From Flaveria trinervia (lineage: Eukaryota > Streptophyta > Magnoliopsida > Asterales > Asteraceae), in assembly GCA_025506515.1 (NCBI GenBank), contig CM046443.1:41281331-41345330 (forward strand): a stretch of DNA of 64,000 bases, in the 5' to 3' direction. The notes beneath the pieces are model-generated. The model was not told the origin of the DNA. It made no database searches and saw only the letters and a program-made list of their open reading frames with translations. Positions 35,366-46,276 of the stretch are shown here, piece after piece (position 1 is the first letter of the stretch; every line of letters starts with the position of its first letter). A program made the position numbers and the translations under genes.

Positions 35366-36580
35366 TCATCAGACATTCTGAAATCTTTTCTATGCTACCA
35401 ATTTCACCCGATTATCAATCTAGGCATACCCAAACACAGATCTAACATACTAAGGCCATCTAAGCATGCCCTGCCTCATCTCTAACCCATAATCAACACT
35501 ATAACATGCATACATACATACAACATTCGTACATAAAGCTGTAAACCCATTGTTTCTTGAAAAGATGCTTACATCGTATGCATAATAGCCCTAAATCAGT
35601 TGAAAATCAGTAAAAGAGGGGTTCTAGAAACTCACCTTGAGCAACTTTTGAGCAGCACTCTTCTAGTTCAAGACCTACTTCGATTCAGCTCTTTGAATCT
35701 CGAAAGTAAACTCTAAACAACCAGAACTTTGGTCAAGAACTCAATACTCAACTAAAACTGAGCTCAAACAAGAGAAGACTTACCTTTTTCAGCTTCTTCT
35801 TCCTCTTTCTCTCTCTAGAACCGGGCTCTCTCTCTCTCTTCTTCTTCCTCCGAGATCAAAGCAGCTTTCTGCTTAATATGGGCGACCATGCCCTTTAATA
35901 TCTTAAAATAATAAGATTTGTACTTTGTACACTTTTTCCTTCCACTTGTGCAAAGTTTCTATTCTTTCTATTTACTTTTCTTTTCTTTTCGTTTAAGTAG
36001 AAATTTCGAGGTGTTACATTAAGGTATCTTAGATAGTGTCTTATCTAAGATATGGTAGTCAGGACATGTCCCTGACTTACCTTTTGTCACCAACTAAAGT
36101 TGGTAACTTGTACTAACATAAAAAGGTGAATAGTGGAATAAAGTATGGTCAACTACATGGCCTTTTGGGAAATTGCCATGCAGTATCAAAGGTCTGCAGC
36201 GGAGTGTCAGAGACCATACTTATGTCCACTGGTTCATAGTAGTGGCTTCTAAGGTTAAATGGTTTCGAAAGAACAAGTACTTCCGAAGCCACTTATACTT
36301 TGGAAGAGGCTACTTCTTCCGAGGCTTGAGGAATTCTTCTTTTCTTCATACGTCGGAAGTTGTCTTCTGATCTTTTCTTCTTTGACTTGATCTTCGGAAG
36401 TGAGTACTTTGACTTCGGTAGTAGAGTTTGTCTTCGGAAGTTGATCTTTCACTTTGTCTTCGAAAGAACTCTACTTCCTTCGGAAGTTCCACACTTGGCT
36501 TTGGAAGCCTTTGTAAGTAGCACCAAAATTTGTCTAAGTGATTTGGTTTTGGTTACACCTGCCTTTCTCTTAATCTAACA

Positions 36581-37279
36581 CTTCTCATCTCAAAGTATTA
36601 AAAGGCTCTTACAAGCATATTTCAAAAGTTACAATAAGAAACTATATATACTATCACCTAGCCGGATATACTTTGATACCAGCTGGAAACCTAAAACTAA
36701 AGAAAGTTCTACAAAGTTGTAGTTAAGGTATCTTAGATGATGTCTTATCTAAGTTTTGGTAGTCATGACATATCCATAACTTACCTTTTTTCAAACCAAC
36801 TAAAGTTGGCAACTGTACTAACTGATAAAAGGTGAACAGTGGAATAAAGTACGGTCAACTACATGGGCGTAAGGAAGCATCATGCAATATCTTAGAGATT
36901 TGCAGCGGAGTGTTAGACAAACCATAATTATGTCCACTTGTTTATAGTAGGTACTTCCGATGGTTAACTGGCTTTGGAAGAACAATTTCTTCCAAAGCTA
37001 CTTATACTTCGAAAGTAGCTACTTCTTCCGAGGCTTCCTTTGGACTTCATACTTCGGAAGTTGAAGTCTTGAATTCTTATAAGTCTTGAACTTCGGAAGA
37101 GAGAAGACTTTGTTTTTGGAAGTTGGAGTTTTCCTTCGGAAGATGATCTTGCACTTGCCTTCGGAAGAACTCCATTTGCCTTCGAAAGTTCCATACTTAG
37201 CTTTGGAAGACCTTTATTAGTTGTAGCAAGACTGTTTAAGTATTTGGTTTTTGTTGCACCAGCCTTTCTAGATCCAACA
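36581..37279 (-). repeat. Proximal part of element C 5' LTR
   Basis: It starts (minus) TGTTGGATC at 37279 and runs to CTTCT at 36581-36585, where element B cut it. The remainder is at 6883-7045. CTTCGGAAG-type motifs are dense at 36950-37190. Beyond 37279 the sequence is no longer family 1, so this is the outer right end of the nested block. Confidence 0.87.
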
Positions 37280-38880
37280 ATGTCTTTTTCATTGTAGTAA
37301 CTCTTGGAAAACCCTAATTCGTGTTATCATTGTTGCAAGACTACTTTGTAAGCTGGAATTTCACTAAAATATTATTGAGTTTGATTCTATTGTTTGTATT
37401 GAATTTGATTGTTTTATTTTGAATACTTTTGGTCTATTCATCTTCATCAAATGTTTCTATTATATGTTTGTTAGTGATATTAAACGATTCATTCAATCAA
37501 TTGTACTATGATTCAATCAGTTTGGACCAACAGGAAATGTCAGTGCTAGTTGTGAAAAGAAAGGACAGTCAATGCATATACGCATTTAGGTAAATAAGAT
37601 AACATTCAAGAATAGATAATTGTTGCACTAAACTACTAATTTGTTCAAGCAGTTGCAAATAGTCAATTGTTTTAAATGATAGACCATGGATCTAGGTACA
37701 TTAGTTGAAAGTCCGAGAATAAATATTCCCAAGACGACTTTTAGGAGAGGATGTAAACACTCCCGAGTTTATGACGAGGTTCTTTGAATTGACGAATGCC
37801 TCACAACGTTCATGGACTTAATAAGTCGAGTCTACAACTAATTAAAAAGTGATCACACTTACTAACCTACAAGACATGTTTAGTATGAGCATAATTACAT
37901 CCATTACATAGGCAACACCTATGTTAATCTACATTTATTCACACTAAGTAACCTATAACACATAGCTAAGTAAAGTGTGTAATAAAGGATCGTAAATTTG
38001 AGTAAAATATATGGATAACATGAATTCTTTGGTAAAAGGAGTACTTAACCCAAGAATATCATTAAAAGAGTCAAACATACCAATCAATCAATAACTAGAA
38101 TTAATTTCTCCGTGTTGCATGGGGGGACCGTGCAAAATAACACCAAAGTCACACCACCATTAGTGACCATAACACTGAAATTACGATGTGTTAATACGAA
38201 AACATAAGACCAAAGCGTAAAACTATAAAAACATAACAAAGTTGATTTACGAACATGTTAAAGGGAGAAAGTAGACATAAAAATGATAAACCACACACGC
38301 ATGTTGTGTTGTGTTAACTCACAGAATTTAGAATGAACCGTAAAGCGAAACATAAAATTGGTGAATCACACGTGTATGTTTGTGTCGTGTTAACTTGCAA
38401 AACCTAGAACGAACATAAGATGAAAATTTGAAAAAAATAAAAAGTATACGGGACTAAAGTTGAAAGTATAAAATTGTGTGTGATTAAATTGCAAAAGATA
38501 AAGAATTTTGGGCTTAAAGTAAAAATAATCAAATTTTAGAAGGTTTTTTTACAATATATGAAAACATTTAGGTTAAAAAATAACAAATCAAAATTAAACA
38601 AAAAAAACTCTTTGTACATAAGATACAACACTATTATACATAGAAATATTAGTAATTAGGAGTTGTTTTATGATTTCTAAATGATTAAGTGTTAAACCAG
38701 TAAGAGAATCATTAAGTGCTAAACTATTAAGAGTTAATATATCGTTTAATTATTTAAAGGTAAATGTTTAATCAATTCAGATAAAATATTTTAGTCATTT
38801 AGCATTAGATCCTTTAATGATTCATCATTAATATAATGTTTTAATCATTTAAAGACATATGTCTTAACTATTAAAGTATT
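37280..38880. other. AT-rich intergenic DNA, no gene seen
   Basis: No ORF with recognisable content. A phrase TTTGGACCAACA near 37523-37534 resembles the end of a Copia LTR, so part of 37280-37534 may be an old LTR remnant. Two related A-rich segments with CACACGCATGTTGTGTTGTG / CACACGTGTATGTTTGTGTC lie near 38290-38400. Confidence 0.4.
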
Positions 38881-39189
38881 TAGGTGGTGTTTGTTTTTTG
38901 AAAAAAACCTCTTTCCCACCTTTTCATCTGCGTGCACGCAGACGCGGGAAGAGGTTTTGAGTGCGCATACTGTTTGTTTTTTGGAAGACGTTTCATTAAA
39001 AACGTCTTCCTGATGTCTGCATGGAGAAGATATGGTGTTACCACTTCTCAGGTCTTCTCAATCTCTTCTCCTCTTTACCCCCCAACCTAGACTTTTCTTC
39101 TCATGTTCAAGCCTTCAACCCACCACCCCTCTCCTCTCCTCTCTTCACTGAAGCCCTTCTCCGCTCGCCACCTCCGCTCACCCTGCCGT

Positions 39190-39585
39190 CTAGCTTACGT
39201 CACCGCCGCTCGCCGGCGCCGGCAGAGCTTCTGCAACAAACCTCCGTGCCTTCGTCGGACGTCCACGTTTCCGGTCACTTACAGTCGCTGGAGTAGGAGA
39301 CTCCTTCGCTTTCTGCGGACGGCCTCTCGGCTTCTCTGGCAACCCACCCTCTTTCGCCTTCGGTGGGCAGCCGTGGCCGCAAGGGGCGGCGTCGTCGGGC
39401 TTAACGTAGTTGTTCTTGACCATGATGAGTTCTCCGGCGGCCTTCATCTTGTTCAGGTGGTGGGAAAGGAGGGTTGCGTGTGCCGCCGGAAGGTCGCCAG
39501 AGTTTGTTTCGATGTGTTTGAGATTGATGATTTGTTGGCTCCATTCTTTTCGTCTATTTCTTTCATAGCAGAGAATATTAACTGA
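39190..39585 (-). pseudogene. HMGA-like (H15 plus AT-hook) gene fragment, frameshifted
   Basis: The minus strand encodes the second half of a plant HMGA-type protein: H15 linker-histone-like segment DLPAAHATLLSHHLNKMK and ELIMVKNNYVKPD, followed by two AT-hook cores, KPRGRPQK (about 39320-39345) and RKRGRPTK (about 39255-39280), ending at a stop at 39190. Upstream, a different frame reads AMKEIDEKNGANKSSIS, which is the preceding helix of the same domain, so a frameshift lies near 39510-39530. The usual N-terminal part is not seen. HMGA proteins bind the minor groove of AT-rich DNA in the nucleus; this copy is most likely a pseudogene or captured fragment. It could be real only if an intron sits at the frameshift, and I see no good splice pair there. 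Confidence 0.65.
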
Positions 39586-39739
39586 TATAAGCAAAATTAA
39601 AGAGGATTAAATGCATAGATTAAAAAAACATTCTGCAGATCTTAATTACATAATATTTCAATATTCTGCAGATGTTAGAAAAACAAATAATTTTTTTCTT
39701 GCAGACCGCAGAAATTTAATCCACCTCTTCTCCTGTAAA

Positions 39740-39747
39740 TATATAAG
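39740..39747 (+). promoter_or_regulatory. Candidate TATA box of OGG1
   Basis: TATATAAG lies 139 bp upstream of the OGG1 ATG (39886). The spacing suits a plant core promoter with a ~100-bp leader. Confidence 0.45.
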
Positions 39748-39885
39748 ACGCCTTTGTTGTGAAAAAAATAGTGTAAACTATTAAATACTAAATTGTTAAA
39801 CCGTGGCTCACGTAGTGAAAGAGCCGTGGACGAAATAGCAGCACTCAAATCGATTCGATTCAATCACCCACCATAATAAGATTAC

Positions 39886-42800
39886 ATGAAGAGGCACCGG
39901 CCCCTGCCGTCGCCGGCGTCACAAGCCACCGGAGCCCCAAAACACCACCGCCCTAAAACCAATTCAATATCCTCATGCTACTATTCGAAGAAACCCACAA
40001 ACCCCCTTCTTTCACACCTCAAACAATCCCCGAAAACCCCCATATGGGCACCCCTCAATTTCAACAAATCCGAGCTCTATTTGCCCCTCACATTCCCCAC
40101 CGGTCAAACGTTCAGATGGAAGCAGACATCCCCTTTTCAGTACACAGGTGTTGTTGGCTCCCACCTCGTCTCCCTCTTACAGCTTCAAGACGCAAGCGTA
40201 TCTTATTGTTTTCACAACACCCCTGATTCCGATCAAGCTGCTGCAGAATCAGCTCTTTTGGGTTTTCTTAATATGGGTATTTGTTTGGATGATTTGTGGA
40301 GTGAGTTTTCTGCCTCTGATCCGCGTTTTGCTGAATTGGCTGGCCATTTGAGTGGTGCCAGAGTGCTCAGGCAAGACCCGCTTGAGTGCTTGATTCAGTT
40401 CATCTGTTCATCTAATAATAATATCAAGAGGATAACCCAAATGGTTGATTTCGTGTCATCATTGGGTAATTATCTGGGCGAGGTTGAAGGGGTTGGTTTT
40501 TATGAGTTTCCCACTTTGGATCAGTTGTCAAAAGTCTCTGAAGAAGAGCTTCGGAAGGCTGGTTTTGGCTACAGGTTCGACTTTTGTTTGTTAAATCTAT
40601 TATACTTGCTGAATGCATCATGATATGATTTTAAATCGTTTCTGTGAAAGCAACTGTAACTAGTTAAGTTTGCTAGTTTTTTGAATGCGAGATATGTTGA
40701 TGATATATTGGTGACAGAGTCTTCGTGAACTTTGCAGGCAAATTGCAATAAATAACACACTACTTTCACTCTTTGAATCTAGTGTTTTTTTTGTTCAAAA
40801 TGATTATTTTGGAAACTTTGATGAAAAAGGAGAACAGTATTACATTCAAAATTGGATAGTTTTACTAGAAATTGTTATAGTCATGTGTATTGTAATTAAA
40901 TGATACATGGAGGAAAAATGTGTTACTATCTGTTTAGCTGTGTTTTTGGAAAGTAATACTTTTAATCATAAGGCTAAGAGTAGCTTCCTCTTCTCTTTTT
41001 TGTTTATAATAATATATAGGAGCTTGTTTTGTCATCATGAAGATTGTTCTTGTGCTAGATTCAAATTGTTGATGGAGGATCTTTTAGAGTTGATTCACCG
41101 CTAATGTTGAACAGCATTGAATCATATTAGTCTTGTCATTTCATTTGGTTTTGAGGTTTCTTTTATGTATTTAAACTTTCATAAGTTTTATAGCTCTTAT
41201 TGAAGTTCATTCCCCGCCCAAGAAGATAAGATTCATCATAAAATTAATTTCTTTTCCCATTTTGTATTTCAAGAGGCATCATGCAATTCCATGTCATTGC
41301 TTGGTGGAATGAAATAATAAAAGTTATTGACATTTCTATTGCATTGTTTTGATGTAATTTATTGATCAAGAAGCACTTATTTCATCTAGTCATAGACAAG
41401 GATAAGTTATAGATATACCATTTGAAATTAGTTATCAACAATATCTTCTTCGTATGTTTTTAAGTATGGGATTTAGACATACTCTCATGTTTTTTAAACA
41501 GAAAATGATAAGTTTGATTATGAAAATGTTCTAAGAATGATAGAAGAATGTGCAAATATGTAGTTTCCTTTCTCGAGAGATGTATCTACCGAATTATCTT
41601 TTCAAGATCTTTTAAATGTTCTGAGAAATGGTGTTTTATAAGAATCTTGACCCCTAAAGCTGATTAAGTTACAGCTTTGTAATTTTATAGCATGGATTAA
41701 ATACTCGTTCTTCCCAAAATAATTGGAGGTGGCAATTTCAATCTACTTATCTATGAATGCTTCAACTTAGGTTATGTTTTATCTTGTAATATGCCATACA
41801 AGTAAAATAAAAAAAATATATAAAAGCAAATTAGTTGAAAGTCTCTGAAAGTGTATATAAAATGCATAAAACCTCCTTATTCAATTGAAATAAGTGTAGT
41901 TTATTTAATCATATTTGACAGATATATATCAGGTCAATGGTGTGTGGCCTGCCTCTTTATTAATAGTTAATGCCAGGACTACAATATAATAAATTATGCT
42001 ACAATAAAATCTACTTTTATATATTCAAATTTCAAATAAAACAATCTAGGAGATGTACGCAGAAAAAAGACGCTTTGGGGACTTTCAAGTTCAAGACATT
42101 CTACCAAATTCTGTTTTACCTTGAGTTTTATTTGACAATTGAAGGGATAAAGCTAACCCAAATTGATCCTATGGAGGGTCAAAATAGACGCCTCAATTAT
42201 ATGTTCATGTGATATTTTTATTGCTTGAAAAATGGCTCCATATTGTCTGCCAATAATATCAACTTTGGACAATCCATTACACAACCCATCCCTTTTGCCT
42301 GTTTTGACCCATACGAGAGCCACCCACTTTGCCAGCTTTACCAAAACAGTGACTAATGGTTTTTACATTAATGCATATTAAAATTCTAAATATAGTTTGG
42401 TTTGAAATAGATTCTGACATTTATTTTCTTCATTTACAATGAGAGAGCAGGGCTAAGTACATTAGAGGCACTGTAGTAGCATTGCAATCAAAACCTGGTG
42501 GTGGTGTAGAGTGGTTGATGTCCCTAAGGAAATTAGATCTTGAAAGTGTAATTGAGGCTCTGACTAGTCTACCTGGTGTGGGCCCCAAAGTTGCAGCCTG
42601 CATAGCTTTGTTCTCTCTAGATCAACATCATGCTGTTCCTGTTGATACACATGTCTGGAAGGTCAGCTTCTTAGATTTAACATAACTTGTTTTTGTATTA
42701 AGAGAGTCAAAACAGGCGGGTCGTGTAACTGGCCAAAATGGGGCAGGGCGGGTTGGGTTGGGTTGACCCACAAACTCTTTAGTTCTGCTTTGAAATAGTT

Positions 42801-45800
42801 GACGTGTGAAGTATGATAGTACATCTATGTTATTATAGTAATAACCTAATTTTGAAGTAAAACGATTTAGGAAGTCATGCACCTTAAGAGACACTTTTGG
42901 GGACTTTCAATGTGTTTGATGGGTTTCTCTTTCAGGTATTCTTTTCGTTTGAGCTGATAGGGATTAACCATAACCTAGATCGATCCATTCATAAGTAAAT
43001 GGGTCAAAATTGCCACCTCTATTATATTATCTACCAGTAAAATGAAATGTAAGCATGATTTGGATGAGGTGTCCACAGCTATGCAGTTCTGTGATCATTA
43101 AAATAAACTGTGGAAGCATAATAGCATATAATTATAAACACTGTTTTTCACCTTCTGAATGAACTGTCATATTATTTTGTTGCAAAAGGTGGAAGCAGAA
43201 ATATAAGTTTGATTTACTGTTTGCAACAAATTTGCTATAAATTTGAATGCAATCAATTAAGGTTTTTGAGATCTTTAATGACGTGATACGAAGTTAAAAG
43301 TTGGTTCAGTTAACGTCTCTGTTTAATCAGTACCTTTGTTTTAGAAAAGGAAGAAACCTCATAATTAGAGATGGCAATTTTGATTCATTTACTTATGAAT
43401 GAGTTGATTTGGGTTGTTATATGTCTCAAACATGTCTAATATGGAAACTGTTAGGTTAATCTTGATTTAATTGTTAGTTTATTTTTGGTGGGTTTAAATT
43501 TAGGAGTAAGGTAGGTTATTATTTTAGTAGTTTGATTTGATTTGCTTAATTGATTGAGTCTGTTTTGGTTTGATAGAGTTTCCTAATAAGTGATTAGATT
43601 CTACTTGTTTCTTGGTGAAGCTTTTAGTATAAATAGAAGGGTCTAGGGTTCATTGTAAGGTGTGAGTTTTGGTTTAATAATAATACAAGAAAAGAGTCGT
43701 GGAGTTCCACAAAGGTCATTGGTGTTTCTGCATTTTTGTGACTGTTTCAGTGTTTTTGTGGTTGTTTTATTAAGTTCTGGACCAACAATTGGTATAAGAG
43801 GTGAAGCTCATATCAAGGATCAAGAACAACAGTAGCAACAAATCAACACCAAAGAATAACAATCGCAGTAGATTTGACATCAAAGGAAAGCAGCAGTAGC
43901 AGATTTGACATCACCAATACTCACCCAATCATGGCCTATGTGAGACGATTGTTAGAAGGAAGAAGTTTTAAACCTGTGCGGATTGCAAGCAGAAGAGTTA
44001 AAGAACACCTGTGTGGTTCAAAGGAAACCTGTTTGGAGCAAGAGAACCTGTGTGGTGCAACAAGAGAAAGAAATCTATGTGGTGCAGCAAGAGAAAGAAA
44101 CCTGTGTGGTGCAATAAGACAACATCCTGTGTGGATCACGACACCTGTGTGGTAACAACCCAAGAAGATTGAGATTACCTGTGTGGTACAAGAAAAAAAA
44201 CAAAGAACCTGTGTGGTAGAGGCTTAAAGGCAACAAAGAAATTGATCAGCCTGTGGGACTGATCTGGTTAAAAGAGACGATAAAAAAGAGCAACAACTTG
44301 TTTGATCCGCATAGTCAAAGAAGAATGGCTGAAGGAGCAATTACTATTAGAGAGCAGCAGCAAAACGTGCCATTGCAGTGCCCAAAGTTGACAGGAACAA
44401 ACTATTCGAGTTGGTCATTATTAGGTAGAAGCAATTTTGCAAGCTTATGGTTTATGGGAAGCTATTGACTCAGCTATGAAAGGGCCTGTTGAGGCCAAGA
44501 AGAATTTGATGGCAAGAGCATTTGTGTTTCAAACCCTCCTTGAGGATGTACTATTACAAGTGGCAGAATACAAGGATGCAAATGAAGTGTGGAAGGCACT
44601 CAAAGTCCGATATTTAGGAGCCAAAAGAGTGCAAAAGGCAAGATTACAAACTCTTAGATCCGAGCTTGAGATGTTAAAGATGAAAGAAGGTGAGTCCATT
44701 GATGAGTTTTCCGGAAAACTTGGTGTAATTGTTACAAAGTTTAAAAGTCTTGGGTCAAGTTTAGAAGATGAATTGGTAGTGAGAAAATTCCTAAACTCAG
44801 TTCCAAGGAAGTATTTACCAATTCTAGCATCGATAGAGCTATATTCAGATTTAGAAAAAATGTCACTTGAAGAAGCTATTGGAAGATTAAAGGCTTATGA
44901 AGAAAGAATTAAAGATCTTGATAAAAAGGAGGAAGATCAAGGGAAGTTGCCGCTATCTAGAGGAGAAGAAAAGGAAAGAAAAAAAGCAAGGCGAGCTCGG
45001 TTATGATGGATATGGAAGAGGACGTGGGCTTGGCAATCGTGATCGTTGCAGGGGTTGTGGAAGAGGGAATGGTAGAGAAGAGAATGGGCGCAGAAGAGGT
45101 TTTGGGCACGGGAATTCTAGAGACAAAAGTGAATTGAAGTGCTACGAGTGTGGGAAGTATGGACACTTCGCATATGAGTGTCCCGATTGGTATGGAAAAG
45201 AGGAGGCCAACTTGGCTCTAGCTCAAGAGGATGATGAACCAACATTGCTTTAAAAAGTTGAGATCCGTATCAAAACTAAGGGGGAAAATGTTAGGTAATC
45301 TTGATTTAATTTGTTAGTTTATTTTTGGTGGGTTGAAATTTAGGAGTAATGTAGGTTATTATTTTAGTAGTTTGATTTGATTTGCTTAATTGATTGAGTC
45401 TATTTTAGTTTGATAGAGTTTCCTAATAAGTGATTAGGGTTTACTTGTTTTCTTGGTGAAGCTTTTAGTATAAATAGAAGGGTCTAGGGTTCATTATAAG
45501 GTGTGAGTTTTGGTTTAATAATAATACAAGAAAAGAGTCGTGGAGTTCCACAAAGGTCACTAGTGTTTCTACGTTTTTGACTGTTTCTGTGTTTTTGTAG
45601 TTGTTTTATTAAGTTCTGGACCAACAGAAACAAGTTAAATGGATCTAACTGCTTAATAGGCATCTGAAGTCTATATTTATTTCATATTGCATCCCAATCA
45701 TAAATCTAGAAACAAATTGTAAGAGTATTGTTTCTATAAGAACGAGTATGCATTGGCTAATTTAAAGAAAACGGACAAAAAGTGTTTGCAAGCCAGGCCC

Positions 45801-46276
45801 AAATAAATGTAATATGTTTCCATCTGAACCCATCTTGACTCATTGCCCGACCTTTCAGATCCACCCATGATGCCACCTCTTTTCATAATGTTTGTCATTT
45901 TTAGTACAAACTTTATTGCATGAAACACAACTATTAAATATGAATATCCTTTTGATGGCAGATCGCAACGAGATACCTAATTCCGGAGCTGGCTGGCAAA
46001 CGTTTGACACCTAAGCTTTGTAGCCAGGTGGCGGATGCATTTGTAGAAAAATATGGGAAATATGCTGGTTGGGCTCAAACCCTTCTTTTCATAGCAGAAT
46101 TACCTTCACAAAAGGCCCTTCTACAGTCTCTAACTAATGAAACAGTCAAAGACGTAAAACCACAAAAGATTCCGGGTAATGGAAGTGATCTATATAACAA
46201 GATAATATCTGACAATACTGACATTTTTTTCATGTATTTTGGGATGTTTGTATGTGCATTTGAAAAATTATTATGA
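39886..46276 (+). CDS. OGG1: 8-oxoguanine DNA N-glycosylase/lyase, three exons
   Basis: Nuclear base-excision repair enzyme that removes 8-oxoguanine opposite cytosine and nicks the strand. Exons: 39886-40574, 42451-42661, 45962-46276; both introns are GT..AG and the codon phase joins exactly (TAC AG/G GCT AAG; AAG/ATC). The predicted protein is 404 residues. It has the OGG N-terminal domain (WAPLNFNKSELYLPLTFPTG, TFRWKQT near 55-85), GARVLRQDPLECLIQFICSS (about 155-175) and SEEELRKAGFGYR (218-230). The helix-hairpin-helix LPGVGPKVAAC contains the catalytic Lys276, and HAVPVDTHVW contains Asp295 (the pair equivalent to human K249 and D268). GWAQTLLFIAELP follows in exon 3. The last ~35 residues are unlike other OGG1 proteins; a further splice near 46174 (CCG/GTAATG) is possible. 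It converges with VHA-B downstream. Intron 2 is swollen by a TR-GAG element. Confidence 0.92.
41722..42198. repeat. MITE-like repeat in OGG1 intron 1
   Basis: It starts TGGAGGTGGCAATTTC and shares CTTTGGGGACTTTCAA and GGTCAAAAT segments with the repeat at 42698-43020. The right end is degenerate (GACGCCTCAATTA). It is probably a member of the hAT-like MITE family seen at 43366-45881. Confidence 0.45.
42698..43020. repeat. MITE-like repeat in OGG1 intron 2 (left part)
   Basis: It ends TTGCCACCTCTA at 43008-43019, the inverse of the TAGAG.TGGCA start of the related copy at 43366. The left end is not clear. It carries GGGTTGGGTTGACCCAC near 42755. Confidence 0.45.
43449..43787 (+). repeat. 5' LTR of TR-GAG element
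   Basis: 339 bp, TGTTAGGTTAATC to GGACCAACA. TATAAATAG near 43630-43638 is a likely TATA box. Confidence 0.9.
44325..45253 (+). pseudogene. Copia-type gag of the TR-GAG element (two frameshifts)
   Basis: The ATG at 44325 (MAEGAITIREQQQ) opens a DUF4219/UBN2-type gag: PLQCPKLTGTNYSSWSLL, then after a frameshift near 44430 QAYGLWEAIDSAMKG, VWKALKVRYLGAKRVQKARL, EGESIDEFSGKLGVIVTKFK and SLEEAIGRLKAYEERI. After a second shift near 44990 comes an RG/GR-rich basic stretch and a CX2CX4HX4C knuckle (CYECGKYGHFAYEC, about 45140-45181). The polar rich tail ends at TAA 45251-45253. The two shifts would prevent a single protein; either the element is dead or one shift is a sequencing or alignment matter. 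Repeated GAACCTGTGTGG blocks (43970-44215) fill the leader. Confidence 0.8.
45289..45626 (+). repeat. 3' LTR of TR-GAG element
   Basis: 338 bp, TGTTAGGTAATC to GGACCAACA, followed by GAAAC. Confidence 0.9.

Larger units (their letters stand above)
33566..36018 (+). repeat. Complete solo LTR (G1), probably Ty3/Gypsy
   Basis: 2453 bp, TGTAAGGCCC to GTGTTACA, flanked by TTAAG at 33561-33565 and 36019-36023. The host LTR reads through at this site in other copies (for example near 7337). The start is homologous to G2 (5751, minus). No coding domain is present. Gypsy assignment is inferred from end sequences and length. Confidence 0.85.
7046..36580 (-). mobile_element. Element B: complete family 1 Copia retrotransposon carrying nested insertions
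   Basis: The outer ends are TG...CA on the minus strand (36580 and 7046), flanked by the direct repeat CTTCT at 7041-7045 and 36581-36585. Order on the minus strand: 5' LTR (33233-36580, split by a solo LTR), primer site 33219-33231, gag, protease and integrase (to 29253), then the nested element E, then the rest of integrase, RT and RNase H (to 12726), motif spacer, third ORF (12075-7933), polypurine tract, 3' LTR 7046-7902. Removing the two nested insertions and their duplications leaves about 12.7 kb, large for Copia and in the Sirevirus size range. Every gene is interrupted. Confidence 0.88.
33233..36580 (-). repeat. 5' LTR of element B, split by a solo LTR
   Basis: TGTTAGATT at 36580 to CCTGCA at 33233. 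The LTR proper is 33233-33565 plus 36024-36580. It also has a 25-bp local duplication near 33511-33565 (AAATACTATAAAGCTATAG twice). The inserted material is the solo LTR at 33566-36018. Confidence 0.88.
43449..45626 (+). mobile_element. TR-GAG type non-autonomous LTR retrotransposon in OGG1 intron 2
   Basis: Complete 2178-bp element flanked by GAAAC (43444-43448 and 45627-45631). LTRs 43449-43787 and 45289-45626 are nearly identical (339 and 338 bp, TGTTAGG to CCAACA). The primer site ATTGGTATAAGAG starts at 43788 and the polypurine tract AAGGGGGAAAA ends at 45288. The only coding content is a gag (44325-45253); protease, integrase and RT are absent. Known gag-only elements in plants (TR-GAG) have this build and are mobilised by Copia proteins from elsewhere. 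LTR similarity suggests a fairly recent insertion. It lies in the sense orientation of OGG1. Confidence 0.88.
43366..45881. mobile_element. hAT-like MITE in OGG1 intron 2, split by a TR-GAG element
   Basis: Terminal inverted repeats TAGAGATGGCA (43366-43376) and TGCCACCTCTT (45871-45881) are flanked by the 8-bp duplication C/TTCATAAT (43358-43365 and 45882-45889, first base different). Without the insertion at 43449-45626 it is about 333 bp and has no coding capacity. The 8-bp duplication suits hAT; superfamily assignment is inferred. Confidence 0.6.

Noticed and set aside
39021..39585. Two plus-strand ORFs with Pro/Arg-rich products upstream of OGG1
   Set aside because: They are antisense shadows of the HMGA-like fragment on the minus strand.
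41970..42212. ORF in OGG1 intron 1
   Set aside because: Lies in a MITE-like repeat; no coding features.
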